43,345 nt of DNA, taken from the NCBI RefSeq assembly GCF_001613045.1, contig NZ_BDBP01000089.1, forward strand, positions 1-43,345. The letters are read 5' to 3'. Below the pieces are notes generated by a model, which was not told where the DNA came from, searched no databases, and worked only from the letters and a program-made list of their open reading frames with translations. A program made the position numbers and the translations under genes. Position 1 is the stretch's first letter, and every line of letters starts with the position of its first letter. This document shows, in pieces, positions 27,801 to 43,345 of the stretch. This DNA is from Nocardia lijiangensis NBRC 108240 (lineage in GTDB: Bacteria; Actinomycetota; Actinomycetes; Mycobacteriales; Mycobacteriaceae).

Positions 27801-28157
27801 CGCCAACGCCTCACGCGGCGACACCCCGAAAAACCCCGCATCGAAATCCCCCGCACCATACAAAAACCCACCAGAACACGTATACGACTTACCCACCACC
27901 CCCGGCACCGGATCGAACAAACCCCCCACATCCCACCCACGATCCACCGGAAAACCCGACACCACATCCACCCCACCACCAACAACCCGCCACAAATCCC
28001 CCGGCGAACCCACACCACCCGGAAAACGACAACCCATACCCACAATCGCCACCGGCTCATCCACCCTGGCCTTCAGCAGGTTCAATTCCCGCTGATGCTT
28101 GTCGAGTTCGATGGTGGCCCATCGCAGGCTGTTGAGTAGTTCACTGTCGCCGACCAT
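15828..28157 (-). CDS. terminal type I modular polyketide synthase: KS-AT-DH-ER-KR-ACP / KS-AT-DH-KR-ACP-TE
   Basis: A 4109-residue protein. The start at 28157 has a GGGGAGA site and gives an N-terminal coiled-coil docking helix (ELDKHQRELNLLKA) before the first KS; the frame stays open far upstream but overlaps the previous PKS gene. Module one (residues about 34-2090) is fully reducing; module two (about 2106-3850) lacks ER and ends in a thioesterase. Key residues: KS Cys205 and Cys2268, AT Ser658 and Ser2724, DH His969 and His3035, ACP Ser2047 and Ser3774, TE Ser3959 in GFSSG and His4077. Both AT domains look methylmalonyl-type. This is the last protein of the assembly line and releases the chain as an acid, macrolactone or macrolactam. 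It follows the previous PKS gene after 62 bases. Confidence 0.96.
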   Translation of the reverse strand: MVGDSELLNSLRWATIELDKHQRELNLLKARVDEPVAIVGMGCRFPGGVGSPGDLWRVVGGGVDVVSGFPVDRGWDVGGLFDPVPGVVGKSYTCSGGFLYGAGDFDAGFFGVSPREALAMDPQQRLLLEVSWEALESAGIDPLGLRGSQTGVFAGAYFLGYGQGAAADAELAGYQLTGGAGSVVSGRLSYTLGLEGPAMTVDTACSSSLVALHLAGQSLRSGECSLALVGGVTVMATPGVFVEFSRQRALSADGRCKSFAEAADGTGWGEGAGVLVVERLSDAVRNGRRVLAVVRGSAVNQDGASNGLTAPNGPSQQRVIRAALANAGLTTADVDAVEAHGTGTVLGDPIEAQALIATYGQRGVGAEPLWLGSLKSNVGHMQAAAGVGGVIKMVEALRRGVLPKTLHVDSPTSHVDWSAGRVELLVEARVWPEVGRVRRAGVSSFGVSGTNAHVILEQAPPSLYRPDEPSATPTDAAPDPVVWVVSARDRAALDEQARRLLEFVTADEDLSASDVGFSLTERTVFDHRAVLLGSGRANLVESLRGLVEDRPDSAVITGAVGRTGKTVFVFPGQGSQWVGMGRELMRSSPVFAARMHQCAEVFAPLVDWSLLDVVNGSEDAASLDRVDVVQPTLFAVMVSLAELWRSLGVVPDAVVGHSQGEIAAACVAGALSLEDAARVVIVRSTMLAEELAGAGGMASVALPSATVEQALVGWGGRIVVAAVNGPNSTVVSGAIDALEEFLNSCAAEGIRARRIPVDYVAHSPQVERLRRPLLEAFSDVRPRSSDVLFYSTVTGAALDTVNLDAEYWYRNLRDVVRFDDATRVLFSDGYRAFVEVSPHPVLTVGVQETLETVGAKDGDTVVTGSIRRGEGDLGRLLSGAAELFVAGVTVEWSVLFAARGAGQRVELPTYAFQRQRYWLVGGGAADASGLGLGAAGHPLLAAVLSSPDSGGVVLTGRLSVAGQPWLADHRVSGRILFAGTAFLELAVRAGDQVGCGVVRELTLRSPLALPADAGIQVQVVVAGPAEDGQRSVSIYSRAEGLDTEGDWTLHALGTLSPNIEIIESATMFAHWPPSAATPVAITGLYEQLREAGYDYGPAFQGLQRVWRRGEELFAEVALPESVAAEAGRFGLHPALLDAALHTLFADGALGQTPMLPFAWQDVTLHATGATMLRVHITPAEQGAGMRVEVADAAGQPVLTARSLVSLPVGTAEPVGAGSDLYVVRWSSFSMPPPAPVSAFAEWSEVASRGDESASAPPVVVLDCRRGDRSGVAAEAVVPADVHAATREVLTALQAFSSEDRFASCTLLVLTHGAVRLGGEEATDLPGAAIWGLVRTAQSEDPGRIVLADIDAGREDLGEAGLADIVSAVLAPGEPQVAIRAGVLHAARLTRVSQRDGLVVPETEHWRLEIVDKGTFDGLTLAADPRFGGPLEAGHVRIAVRAAGLNFRDVLICLGMYPDADALIGSEMAGVVIEVGADVTGLKPGDRVMGLADGGAAPIVDADRRLITRIPAGWSFAEAAAIPVVFLTAYYALRDLADVRAGERLLIHAATGGVGLAAIQLARHWGMDVFVTASRPKWKTLHDFGFDDSRIGDSRTLEFEEKFASVTGGSGMDVVLDSLAEDFVDASLRLLPRGGRFIEMGKTDIRDPEQIALDHPGVFYRAFETGQAGADRIRQMWVDLGALFDSGALGRLPVRAWDIRETPDALRFFSQARHIGKLVLTMPSTAHGTVLVTGGTGGLGKLIAKHLVSTHGVRSLVLVSRQGTAAPGAAELTAELTGLGARVRIAACDMSDRAAVQELLNSLPADIPLSGIVHAAGVLDDGVIPSLTPERLDAVLAAKADSAWYLHELTAHRDLSMFVLFSSAAGVMGSPGQGNYAAANMFLDGLAAARRAQGLPALSIAWGLWTSATGMTSHLGETDTGRTGQDGFPSLSTEQGLRLFDAAMRQQHAEVVAVRIDSAALSARSRAVTVPPLLRELVRGSQRASAAGVSGDADATAALRSRLTGLTEEEQHRIVLDVVRTQVAVVLGHPGPTAVDPDRAFRDLGFDSLSAVEVRNRLKSVTGLSLPATLVFDYPSSAVLAEHLRTLMTGSDAPQAISVAAPVRVDEPVAIVGMGCRFPGGVGSPGDLWRVVGGGVDVVSGFPVDRGWDVGGLFDPVPGVVGKSYTCSGGFLYGAGDFDAGFFGVSPREALAMDPQQRLLLEVSWEALESAGIDPLGLRGSQTGVFAGVIYHDYGLTGGVGVQPGSVVSGRVSYTLGLEGPAVSVDTACSSSLVALHLAVQSLRSGECSMALAGGVTVMATPAVFVEFSRQRGLSPDGRCKAFAEAADGFGSSEGVGVLVLERLSDAVRNGHEVLAVVRGSAVNQDGASNGLTAPNGPSQQRVIRAALANAGLTTADVDAVEAHGTGTVLGDPIEAQALIATYGQRAADAEPLWLGSVKSNMGHAQAAAGVGGVIKMVEAIRRGILPATLHVDKPTSKVEWNEGRVELLTEARDWPANGHPRRAGVSSFGISGTNAHVILEQAPRPESDAPRPDAPRAIASDTASQPVVWTVSARDRAALRDQARRLLDYVTAREDVSALDVGFSLAARSAFGQRAVVVGSGRDELVERLRGLVDDRPDSGVVVGAARQSGRTVFVFPGQGSQWVGMGRELMETAPAFATRMRECAEVFTPLVDWSLLDVVQGAEGAASLDRVDVVQPTLFAVMVSLAELWRSLGVVPDAVVGHSQGEIAAACVAGALSLADAARVVIVRSRMLAERLAGAGGMLSVPLPAATVEQRSTKWNGRVGVAAVNGPTATVLSGENEALAEFLTSCVAEGVRARRIPVDYVAHSPQVEVLRTALVEAISDVRPRSSEIAFYSTVTGASVDTADLDAEYWYRNLRDVVRFEDTTRALFADGYRAFVEVSPHPVLTVGTQETLESAGATETDVVVAGSVRRGEGGWGRLLAGAAELFAAGVEVDWPVVFAGRGADRVDLPTYAFQRQRYWLTGADGPADVTGSGLGAVTHPLLAAVLDSPDSGGAVLTGRLSPAAHPWLADHVVAGRILFPGTGFLELAMRAGDQVGCGAVRELTLHAPLVLASETGTQIQVVVAGPDDDWLRSVSIYSRAEHAEAGGEWMLHAQGLVSALLDTPVPAAVFDSWPPEGAVPVPVAGLYERLPDAGFDYGPVFQGLQRVWRRGDELFAEVALPESAIEEAGRFGLHPALLDAALQAAFTEDGVAATPMLPFAWEGVTLHATGATMLRARITPADHSGGARVQVADADGRSVLTAHSLTSRPVPVERLRAAGHSGTEGLLRLRWTAIPVPSGAAPKSIAAWDDLDTDTGEVAQVVVADFGGGIGLDAVHTETHRVLEYVQRWSAEPRFAGSTLVIRTRGAVGRTAAEITDLAGAAVWGLVRSAQREDPGRIVLLDIDAEDLEIDLPALVATEEPQIVIRDGRPYGTRLTRVDAPGVEGGPVASFGPQGTVLITGGTGVLGALLAKHLVTEHGVRRLLLTSRRGRDAPGAPELQAQLTELGAQAQIVACDVSERSAVAALLARIPAEHPLTGIVHTAGALDDGVIGSLTPERISSVLAPKTDAAVHLHELTETMGLSAFVMFSSAAGALGAPGQGNYAAANAALDALAAYRQARGLPALSVGWGLWAQSSGLTGHLDDGDVGRLTRGGFAALGTAQALALFDRAIDDEHEHVLATQVDTAALRAMARTEQFPALFAELVPTVRRAVKPARQDSGLRQRLRTMDDIEQRRAIAEMVRAQIATVLGHDGPAAIDADRALLELGFDSLSAVAARNRLKTVTGLSLPATLIFDHPTPGALADHLHMLLREERENGGVDTAETDAGEDFSQEYTQAKRAGTLATFYEKLRAGADARQKFESHLYVSLPTPVLLADGPDDIRILCIRSLTPAGGVPQYARLAAEFNGKHRVLGIPLVGFQRGEQLPATPEAALKMVAEVVVEAAAGRPCVLAGFSSGGAIAHAVAAYLEDDHRADVLGVVLVDSYDAASGDTYDDVLSMAENFSLFERDRVGDIDRFGCEGMVGWVDVCRSFDYGEIDRSELFLQCRIPLRPGFALAEPWYPSQIVKKISSDHLSVGVEGASEVAQLIEEWLGSLLEEGNSGHCD
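20882..21102. repeat. near-identical 221-bp KS repeat, copy 1
   Basis: Matches 27071-27291 with only a few scattered differences. It covers the KS region around AVNQDGASNGLTAPNG and VEAHGTGTVLGDP. It has a different offset (6189) from the 372-bp repeat, because sequence between them differs in length. Confidence 0.8.
21481..21852. repeat. 372-bp perfect direct repeat, copy 1 (KS N-terminal region of module n)
   Basis: By eye the same in every base as 27697-28068, shifted by 6216 bases, which is exactly 2072 codons and about one module. It codes for the first part of KS from the start motif to GVFAG. Codons here end mostly in G or T, unlike the C/G-ending flanks. Confidence 0.9.
21890..28058 (-). 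other. PKS module n-1: KS-AT(methylmalonyl)-DH-ER-KR-ACP
   Basis: KS active Cys codon at 27543-27545 in DTACSSS. AT nucleophile in GHSQG (26184-26186) and YVAH (25872-25883) in the place of the usual YASH; GHSQG and RVDVVQP favour methylmalonyl-CoA. DH His at 25251-25253, but the motif reads HRVSGRILFA, with Ala instead of the final Pro. ER is complete: LNFRDV near 23812-23829 and HAATGGVGLAAIQLA near 23480-23526. KR has LDD (B-type) and an intact GNYAAAN catalytic region. ACP Ser at 22017-22019. Predicted outcome is a saturated CH2-CH(CH3) unit. Confidence 0.88.
27071..27291. repeat. near-identical 221-bp KS repeat, copy 2
   Basis: Partner of 20882-21102, in the KS of module n-1. Part of the same patchwork of shared KS segments. 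Confidence 0.8.
27697..28068. repeat. 372-bp perfect direct repeat, copy 2 (KS N-terminal region of module n-1)
   Basis: Partner of 21481-21852. The match stops sharply at both ends (a single differing base, then diverged sequence), as expected of gene conversion or a recent module duplication. In-frame recombination between the copies would remove one whole module. Confidence 0.9.
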
Positions 28158-28219
28158 GATCCGATCTCCCCTGATCTCTTTCGGTAGTGCTTTGGTAATG
28201 CTGGCGTGGAAATGAATCG

Positions 28220-39337
<11,118 letters not shown>

Positions 39338-39355
39338 CGTTTCGTTCCTTCGAAG

Positions 39356-42300
39356 CTATTCATCCGCGTTCACGCGGTCGAGCACCGCGTTGATCAGCGC
39401 GTCTTCGTCCATGTCATTGATTCGGGCAACACGAGATTCCCGGGATTCCGGCGCGCTCCGCTCGTCGGCGAGCTCGCGCAACGCGGCGAGCAGTCCCGAT
39501 GCGCGGAGCCGGTCGAGGGGGATCGCCTGGATCAAGCGCTGCACTTCGGGATCCGCCGATTCCGGGCCGGTCGAATGGTTCAGCCGTGCGGCGATGTGCT
39601 CGGCGATCGCCGCGGCCGTGGGATGGTCGAACATCAGCGTGGAGGTGAAGTTCATTCCGGTGACCACGGCCAGTCTGTTGCGTAATTCCAAGGCGCCCAA
39701 CGAATCGAAACCCATTTCCCGGAATGCGCGGTCAGGCTCCAGATCCTCCGGCCCGTCGTAGCCGAGCACGGCGGCCGCCTCGGTTCGGACGAGGGTGACC
39801 AGCTCGGCCACTCTCGCGCCGGCGTCGAGGCGGTGCAGCCGCGAGAGGAACCGTTCCCCCGCGCCGTTCGGCGCGGTGGCGGGGCGGCGTCTGCGCACGA
39901 CGCCGTCGAGCAACCGGGGAAGCTCCGTGTCCGTGGCGGCGCGCTCGCCGACGCGGACGACGATCGACCCGACCGGGCCGCTCGCGACGGCCGCGTCGAA
40001 CGCCGCGAGCGCCGCGGTCGGCTCGATTTCCCGAATTCCCCTGCGGCGCCAGCGATCACGGTCCCCCTCGGTCAACCGTCGGCCCATGCCGATTCCGGAG
40101 TCCCATGGCCCCCAAGCGATGGATGTCGCGGCGAGACCGCTCGCTGCTCGCTGAGCGGCGAGCGCGTCGAGGAAGACGTTCGCGGCCGCGTAGTTGCCTT
40201 GCCCGGCGCCGCCGACGGCGCCCGCGATCGACGAGAACAGAACGAACAGCGAGAGATCCATGTCCCGGGTGAGCTCGTGCAGGTGCCACGCACCGTCGAT
40301 CTTCGGGCGGAATACCGACTCCATCTGCTGCTGCGTCAGCGAGGTGACGACCGCGTCGTCGAGCACGGCGGCGGCGTGGATCACGCCGGCCAGCGGCCGG
40401 TCGCTCGGTATGTCGTTCAAGAGATCTCGCAACGCCGCGCGGTCGGATACGTCGCAGGCGTGGATTCGCACGTCCGCCCCCGAGTCGAGCAGCGCGGCGT
40501 ACAGGTCCTCCGAGCCCGGCGGCACCGTCCCGCTCCGGCCGGTGAGAACGAGGTTCCGCACGCCGTACTCCAGCGCCAGATGCCGGGCCAGCACCAGACC
40601 CAGCCCGCCGGTGCCGCCGGTGATCAGTACCGTGCCGTCCAGCGCGGTGGTGCGGTGCTCCGCGGTCTCGATCGGAACGAGCCGGGGCGCGAATCGCTGT
40701 CCCGCACGCACCGCGACTTCGGTGTCCCGCGCGGACGTGAGCGTCCACGACCCGACGGGTGTGTCGGTGTCGATGAGGGTGATACGGCCCGGATTCTCCG
40801 ACTGCGCCGAACGGACCAAACCCCAGACCGCCGCACCGGCCAGATCGGTCACCGACTCCCCCGGCAGCCCCACGGCCCCCCGCGTGACCACAAGAAGCCG
40901 GGAATCGACGAATCGTGCCTCGCTCAACCACCTCTGGAGGACCCCCAGCACCGCGAGCGCCCTGGCATGAACCCCCTGTACACCGTCTCCCGGTAACGGA
41001 TCACACCGCAGCACCACCGCACCGGACACCACCTCGGCATCGCCCACCGCGTCCCACTCGGTCACGGCGATCGGCTCGTCGTCACCAACCGTCGGCTCCC
41101 AGACGACCTCGAACATCGAGGCGTCACGGGACGCGCCGCGCCCGAGCTGATCCCGGGTCACCGCTCGCGACACCAACGATTCCGCGCCGAAGACCGCCGT
41201 CCCGTGCTCGTCGGCGACCCGGACCTCGACGATGTCGGAACCCACACCGCTGATCCGCGCACGAATCGCACGCACTCCGCCCGCGTGCAGGACAGCCCGC
41301 TGCCACGCGAACGGCAAGCGCAGCTCACCATCGGCGCCCGCGCTGTCGCCGATCGCCAGGACTCCGTGCAAGGCGGCGTCCAGCAACGCGGGATGAAGCC
41401 CGAACCCGGTGTGCGCCACCGACTCCGGCAACACCGCCTCGACGAACAACTCACCACCACGACGCCACAACGCCCGCAAACCCTGAAACACCGGCCCATA
41501 CTCGAACCCACGCTCGGCCAAACGGTCGTACACACCGACGATATCGACCTCGACCGCACCGGTCGGCGGCCACTCCACCAGATCGACCGCAGGCACGTCG
41601 CCCGCCCCCACGGCTCCTTCCGCGTGCAGGGTCCACTCCGCGGCGTTGTCGAGGCGTGAGTACACCGATACCGGCCGCAGGCCGGACGCATCGACACTGC
41701 CGACTGTCACCTGTAGATGTATCCCGTCCGTTCCCGGCAGGATCAACGGCGCATGCAGCGTGAGCTCGTGCAGCGCGGCGCAATCCACGGACGCGCCCGC
41801 CTCGATCGCCAGCTCCACGAACCCGGTCGCCGGGAACAGCGCTGAGCCCCACACCGCGTGATCGGCCAACCACGGATGTGTCGCCGAGGACAAGGTTCCG
41901 GTCAGGACCAATCCGCCGGAGGCGAGTTCCATCGCGCCCGTGATCAGCGGATGGCCCGTCCGGCGAAGTCCCTGCCGCGCGGCCGTACCGGTGATCACGG
42001 CGTCGAGCCAGTAACGTCGGCGTTGGAACGCGTACGTCGGCAGTGCGATCCGCCGACCGCGGTCCGCCGTCATTCGCGCCCAATCCACCACCGCGCCGCG
42101 AACGAACAGTTGCGCCAGTCCGTTCGACAACGACACCGGCTCGGGCGCACGGCCGCGCAGCAGCGGTATCGCGGAGGCCATGTCGGCCGGAACCGATCGC
42201 GTGATCATCGCCGTCAAAGCGGCTCCGGGTCCGAGCTCCACGTATCGGGTCGCTCCCATCGACCGCACCGCGGCGACGCTGTCGGCGAAGCGCACCGGCC

Positions 42301-43345
42301 GCCGCGCATGCTCGACCCAGTATTCCGGCGCGCCGTAGCCCTTGCCCCCGAGCCGACCCGTCAGATTCGACACGATGGGAATTCGGGCGTCCGACACGAC
42401 GATCCCGTCCACCGCCGCCGCGAAGTCCGCGAGCATCGGATCCATCAGCACCGAGTGGAACGCGTGCGACACCGCCAAGCGAGTGGTCTTGCGTCCTTCG
42501 GCGGCGATCTTCTGCGCGATCCCGAGCACGACCTCCGCCGCGCCCGAGATGACCACCGCGTCCGCGGCATTGATCGCCGCGATGTCGGCGCCTGCCCTCA
42601 GCAAAGGCGTGACCTCGTCCGCGCTCGCTTCGATCGCGACCATCGCGCCGCCTTCGGGCAGCGCCCGCATCAGTCGGCCCCGCGCACCGATCAGCCTGGA
42701 CGCATCCTCCAGCGTCAGCACCCCGGCCACGTGTGCGGCGGCGATCTCGCCGACCGAATGGCCGAGCAGCACATCCGGTTTCACGCCCCAGTCGGCGAGC
42801 AATCGGTACTGTGCGACGCCAGCCGCGAACAGCGCGGCCTGGGCGAAATCCGTGCGTGCCAGCAACTGCTCGTCCCCGCCCCAGACCACCTCACGCAGTG
42901 GCTGCGGCAAGTACCGATCCAGCTCGTCGGCGACCGCATCGAAGGTGGCGGCGAACACCGGGAACGCGCGGTGCAGTTCCCGGCCCATTCCCAGGCGCTG
43001 CGAACCCTGACCAGGGAAGACGAATGCCGTCTTCCCCTCCGCACCGGCCCGGCCCGTCACCACTCCGGGTGCGGCGGACTCGAGTTCTCCGCCACCGGCG
43101 AGAGTCGCCAGCCGTTGGAGCAACTCGGTACGGTCCCGGCCGAGCACGACCGCCCGATACTCGAAGACCGACCGCGTCGTCAACGACGCGGCCACGTCGG
43201 CCGGATCGAGATCCGGATCCGCCGAGACGAATTCGCGCAGCCGCCGTGCCTGGTCCGTCAGCGCCGAAGCGGACTTTCCGCTCAACACCCAGGGCACGAC
43301 ATCGCGATCGTCTACGACGACCTCGCTGTCGCCGAAGGGCGCGGC
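39356..43345 (-). CDS. type I polyketide synthase, 5' part outside the window: AT(malonyl)-DH-KR-ACP visible
   Basis: The frame is open to the right edge (the codons before position 43297 still read as KS-AT linker), so the KS and any earlier modules lie outside; about 1329 residues are visible. AT Ser codon at 42755-42757 in GHSVG and HAFH at 42455-42466 predict malonyl-CoA. DH motif HAVWGSALFP has its His at 41858-41860, and LLDAALH gives the Asp. KR has LITGGTGGLG, LDD (B-type) and GNYAAAN. There is no ER. ACP Ser at 39701-39703. The C-terminus (IPLDRLRASGLLAALREL, then DMDEDALINAVLDRV) is a docking segment for the next synthase, whose gene starts 18 bases later. Predicted product unit: CH=CH. 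Confidence 0.95.
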   Translation of the reverse strand, partial: AAPFGDSEVVVDDRDVVPWVLSGKSASALTDQARRLREFVSADPDLDPADVAASLTTRSVFEYRAVVLGRDRTELLQRLATLAGGGELESAAPGVVTGRAGAEGKTAFVFPGQGSQRLGMGRELHRAFPVFAATFDAVADELDRYLPQPLREVVWGGDEQLLARTDFAQAALFAAGVAQYRLLADWGVKPDVLLGHSVGEIAAAHVAGVLTLEDASRLIGARGRLMRALPEGGAMVAIEASADEVTPLLRAGADIAAINAADAVVISGAAEVVLGIAQKIAAEGRKTTRLAVSHAFHSVLMDPMLADFAAAVDGIVVSDARIPIVSNLTGRLGGKGYGAPEYWVEHARRPVRFADSVAAVRSMGATRYVELGPGAALTAMITRSVPADMASAIPLLRGRAPEPVSLSNGLAQLFVRGAVVDWARMTADRGRRIALPTYAFQRRRYWLDAVITGTAARQGLRRTGHPLITGAMELASGGLVLTGTLSSATHPWLADHAVWGSALFPATGFVELAIEAGASVDCAALHELTLHAPLILPGTDGIHLQVTVGSVDASGLRPVSVYSRLDNAAEWTLHAEGAVGAGDVPAVDLVEWPPTGAVEVDIVGVYDRLAERGFEYGPVFQGLRALWRRGGELFVEAVLPESVAHTGFGLHPALLDAALHGVLAIGDSAGADGELRLPFAWQRAVLHAGGVRAIRARISGVGSDIVEVRVADEHGTAVFGAESLVSRAVTRDQLGRGASRDASMFEVVWEPTVGDDEPIAVTEWDAVGDAEVVSGAVVLRCDPLPGDGVQGVHARALAVLGVLQRWLSEARFVDSRLLVVTRGAVGLPGESVTDLAGAAVWGLVRSAQSENPGRITLIDTDTPVGSWTLTSARDTEVAVRAGQRFAPRLVPIETAEHRTTALDGTVLITGGTGGLGLVLARHLALEYGVRNLVLTGRSGTVPPGSEDLYAALLDSGADVRIHACDVSDRAALRDLLNDIPSDRPLAGVIHAAAVLDDAVVTSLTQQQMESVFRPKIDGAWHLHELTRDMDLSLFVLFSSIAGAVGGAGQGNYAAANVFLDALAAQRAASGLAATSIAWGPWDSGIGMGRRLTEGDRDRWRRRGIREIEPTAALAAFDAAVASGPVGSIVVRVGERAATDTELPRLLDGVVRRRRPATAPNGAGERFLSRLHRLDAGARVAELVTLVRTEAAAVLGYDGPEDLEPDRAFREMGFDSLGALELRNRLAVVTGMNFTSTLMFDHPTAAAIAEHIAARLNHSTGPESADPEVQRLIQAIPLDRLRASGLLAALRELADERSAPESRESRVARINDMDEDALINAVLDRVNADE
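41364..41590. repeat. 227-bp near-perfect DH repeat, copy 2
   Basis: Partner of 35916-36142, in the DH of the truncated PKS gene. Shared segments therefore cross gene borders, not only modules of one gene. Confidence 0.88.

Noticed and set aside
21481..28068. Repeated blocks considered as a CRISPR array or mobile-element ends
   Set aside because: They are coding KS segments of two PKS modules, long and only two copies, with no short regular repeats, spacers, transposase or target duplications.

Overview
The window is GC-rich actinobacterial DNA with mostly C/G-ending codons. Two predicted F420-dependent oxidoreductases, a TAP-type secreted hydrolase, a DUF2231 protein, a TIGR00027-type methyltransferase and large modular polyketide synthases together suggest a Nocardia-like mycolate actinomycete. 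The genus is an inference from gene content, not a measured identity. No tRNA, rRNA, CRISPR array, insertion sequence or prophage is visible.

Left part (1-10.3 kb) is a mixed chromosomal region. It opens inside a LuxR/LAL-type regulator cut by the window edge. Next come an unusual staphylococcal-nuclease-like protein, a stand-alone trpF, and a three-gene minus-strand unit (secreted L,D-transpeptidase and two overlapping carboxymuconolactone-decarboxylase-like genes). These are followed by a pair of F420-linked oxidoreductase genes (one with an apparent single-base frameshift), a secreted tripeptidyl-aminopeptidase-like hydrolase, two small membrane proteins, a 56-residue secreted peptide and a tiny KOW-domain protein.

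Middle part (10.3-15.8 kb) holds a 965-residue protein joining a trypsin-like protease, a von Willebrand A domain and a C-terminal choice-of-anchor-X-like region, without a visible signal peptide. Then comes a TetR repressor divergent from a glyoxalase-fold (VOC) gene and a SAM methyltransferase. A perfect 19-bp palindrome lies between the divergent genes as a likely TetR operator.

Right part (15.8-43.3 kb) is the 3' end of a type I modular PKS cluster, all on the minus strand and read from the right edge leftwards. Three genes are present: one truncated at the window end (AT-DH-KR-ACP visible), a bimodular gene (KS-AT-DH-degenerate ER-KR-ACP, KS-AT-DH-KR-ACP), and a terminal bimodular gene (KS-AT-DH-ER-KR-ACP, KS-AT-DH-KR-ACP-TE). 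AT motifs suggest malonyl, malonyl, methylmalonyl, methylmalonyl, methylmalonyl. With all KRs B-type and all DHs apparently intact, the last five extensions predict a conjugated triene, one reduced methyl-branched unit and a 2-methyl-2-enoyl end released by the thioesterase. The loading module, earlier modules and tailoring genes lie outside the window.

The most notable points are the ER domain that has lost its whole nucleotide-binding half, a mosaic of nearly identical DNA patches with different codon use inside the PKS genes (including a perfect 372-bp repeat exactly one module apart), the trypsin-vWA protein, the F420 gene frameshift and the stand-alone trpF. I see no clearly new multi-gene system; the protease-vWA protein and the PKS mosaic are the best candidates for novelty.
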